32,828 nt of DNA from Gammaproteobacteria bacterium (GTDB lineage Bacteria; Pseudomonadota; Gammaproteobacteria; Burkholderiales; Burkholderiaceae_B), in contig JAHJCM010000251.1 of NCBI GenBank assembly GCA_018812945.1, positions 1-32,828 of the forward strand, written 5' to 3'. The translations under genes and the position numbers were made by a program. The notes under the pieces were generated by a model. The model was given only the letters and a program-made list of their open reading frames with translations. It made no database searches and was not told where the DNA came from. Of the stretch, positions 31,535 through 32,828 are shown one piece after another; position 1 is the stretch's first letter, and every line of letters begins with the position of its first letter.

Positions 31535-32828
31535 ATGAATGTAAGCCGAATCCCAATCCGAATTGTACAAGTGTTAACGGTTGTTTTCTGTTTCCTACTG
31601 TTCGCCTGCACCTCCGATTCCAATGACAGCGAAAACCCCGCTAGCACCGGGGGTGTAACTGCATCAAGTGAGTCGACGAGAACCGTCTTGATGTTGGGCA
31701 CCCGGTCAAGTCAGTCCAGACCGGTGCAAGTGATTGAGGCAAATGAGGGTCAATGGACTAGTTATGAGCGCGCCGAAGATTTCCCATCAACCGTAACTTT
31801 GCCCAAAGGCTTTATTCGCATGCGCGATGGCATTGAACTGGCCTACACAGTCACTTTGCCTGCAAACGAATCTGCTCAACCCATTCCCGCTGAAACGTAT
31901 CCCGCCATTTTGATACAAACCGCTTACAACAAGGCGGCGGGTGCATTTGTGCCTGCGATCGGGGGAGCTGATCCATTTATGGTGAAGCGAGGTTACGCCA
32001 CAGTCGTTGTTGATGTGAGAGGTACGGGTAATTCACAGGGCGTTTGGGATGCGTTCGGGGAGAAAGAGCAGGGTGATTATTCCGAGGTTGTAGATTGGGT
32101 GATTTCTCAACCGTGGAGCAACCAAACAGTGGGTGTGTACGGAGTCTCTTATTTGGGTATCAGCGCGATTTTAACGGCTGCGAAAAATCACCCTGCGGTT
32201 AAAGCTGCGTTTCCAATAGTGCCGATTGGTGATGGTTACCGAGACATTGTGTTCACTGGAGGACAAGTCAACCCGACCTTTATACCGCTATGGATGGGGT
32301 TGGTGACCGGGCTTGGCGTGGTGCCGTTTGATGCTTTACAAACGGACCCGGCCCGGGGGATTGAGTTGTTGGTGTCGCACCTATTGAATGGGGTTGTTCA
32401 ATTTCAGGTGCCAACAATTCTCAAGGCGCTTTTGGGCGAAAATGAAACAGCATTTGATGGTGAGTTTTGGAAAACCCGTTCTCCGCTTGAACAGGCTGAC
32501 AACATCAAGGTGCCCACTTTCATCGTGGGCGGCCTTCGTGACCTCTTCCAACGAAGCGAGCCCATGTGGTTTGAGCAGTTAAAGGGCCAAACCACAGCCA
32601 AACTATTGATAGGGCCTTGGACGCATATTGAATCTGCCGGAATTCCAAGCGATGGGTTGCCTCGTGACGGGGTTCCTACTTTGCAACAAATTCAGTTGAT
32701 GTGGTTTGATCAGTACTTAAAAGGCATGGATGTAGGCGCGGACAAGTTGCCCAACGTGACACAGTATGTGCTGGGGCATGAAAAATATGTGACAGCCAGT
32801 GATTGGCCTCATCCAGGTGTCCAGGCCA
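31535..32828 (+). CDS. CocE/NonD (S15) family hydrolase, lipoprotein, 3' end outside window
   Basis: An open frame of 431 codons runs to the window edge without a stop. The N-terminus VLTVVFCFLLFACTS has a lipobox (LFAC, Cys25). GFIRMRDGIELAYTVTLP opens the hydrolase domain. VVVDVRGTGNSQG and YGVSYLGIS contain the oxyanion region and the nucleophile Ser205, GGLRDLFQ probably contains the acid, and GPWTHIE the histidine. The family includes X-Pro dipeptidyl peptidases, cocaine esterase and acylase-type enzymes; the substrate here is unknown. The ATG at 31535 lacks a strong ribosome binding site. Confidence 0.88.
   Translation, partial: MNVSRIPIRIVQVLTVVFCFLLFACTSDSNDSENPASTGGVTASSESTRTVLMLGTRSSQSRPVQVIEANEGQWTSYERAEDFPSTVTLPKGFIRMRDGIELAYTVTLPANESAQPIPAETYPAILIQTAYNKAAGAFVPAIGGADPFMVKRGYATVVVDVRGTGNSQGVWDAFGEKEQGDYSEVVDWVISQPWSNQTVGVYGVSYLGISAILTAAKNHPAVKAAFPIVPIGDGYRDIVFTGGQVNPTFIPLWMGLVTGLGVVPFDALQTDPARGIELLVSHLLNGVVQFQVPTILKALLGENETAFDGEFWKTRSPLEQADNIKVPTFIVGGLRDLFQRSEPMWFEQLKGQTTAKLLIGPWTHIESAGIPSDGLPRDGVPTLQQIQLMWFDQYLKGMDVGADKLPNVTQYVLGHEKYVTASDWPHPGVQA

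Noticed and set aside
1-32828. CRISPR array or prophage
   Set aside because: No regularly spaced repeats and no phage structural, integrase or Cas-like proteins were seen on either strand.

Overview
The window most likely comes from a betaproteobacterial (Burkholderiales-type) chromosome. This is an inference from gene content, moderate GC and the style of the housekeeping-like genes; a Limnobacter-like organism would fit but cannot be proved from the sequence. It is a mixed catabolic and accessory region. It holds one tRNA-Arg, about 27 protein genes, one decayed IS3-family element and a block of genes that looks imported.

Layout. (1) 1-2245: tRNA-Arg(ACG) with a terminator, a DoxX-like membrane protein and an AMP-forming fatty acyl-CoA synthetase. 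(2) 2247-4203, minus strand: an exported DUF1223 thioredoxin-fold protein followed by exported MsrB and MsrA, a likely envelope methionine-sulfoxide repair operon. (3) 4426-5472: a secreted type II L-asparaginase. (4) 5488-15510, minus strand: nine tightly packed genes reading GST-like, SDR, PpiC-type isomerase, HupE/UreJ-like membrane protein, DUF3604 lipoprotein, metallo-beta-lactamase-fold hydrolase, amidohydrolase, VOC protein and acetoacetate-decarboxylase-like protein. A TetR regulator is transcribed divergently from the head of this array. (5) 16243-21246: a second GST-like/TetR pair divergent from a Tat-exported arylsulfatase, which overlaps its own formylglycine-generating enzyme. A 23-bp palindrome sits in the divergent promoter.

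(6) 21264-22262: an IS3-family element with 26-bp imperfect terminal inverted repeats, dead through a nonsense codon in orfA and a deletion in orfB. (7) 22263-31216: the likely imported block. It starts with a four-gene operon (a PF10118 protein carrying a diiron-like E/ExxH/E/ExxH pattern, a BtrH-like protein with a Cys/His/Asp triad pattern, and two hotdog thioesterases) behind a near-consensus promoter whose 17-bp spacer contains a palindrome. Then come a convergent AraC-family regulator and a CYP153 alkane/fatty-acid hydroxylase operon: 2Fe-2S ferredoxin, P450, GMC alcohol dehydrogenase and FAD ferredoxin reductase. The P450 appears to be frameshifted by one extra G in a GGGG run, which separates its first ~44 codons from the rest. 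(8) 31217-31534: a gene-poor spacer with a possible transposase scrap. (9) 31535-end: a CocE/NonD-type (S15) lipoprotein hydrolase that runs off the window.

How the parts work together: CYP153 with ferredoxin and reductase would hydroxylate terminal carbons, and the GMC enzyme would oxidise the alcohol to the aldehyde. A fatty acyl-CoA synthetase (599-2245) could activate the resulting acid. The AraC protein probably controls the hydroxylase operon through a 10-bp direct repeat spaced 22 bp apart in the shared intergenic region.
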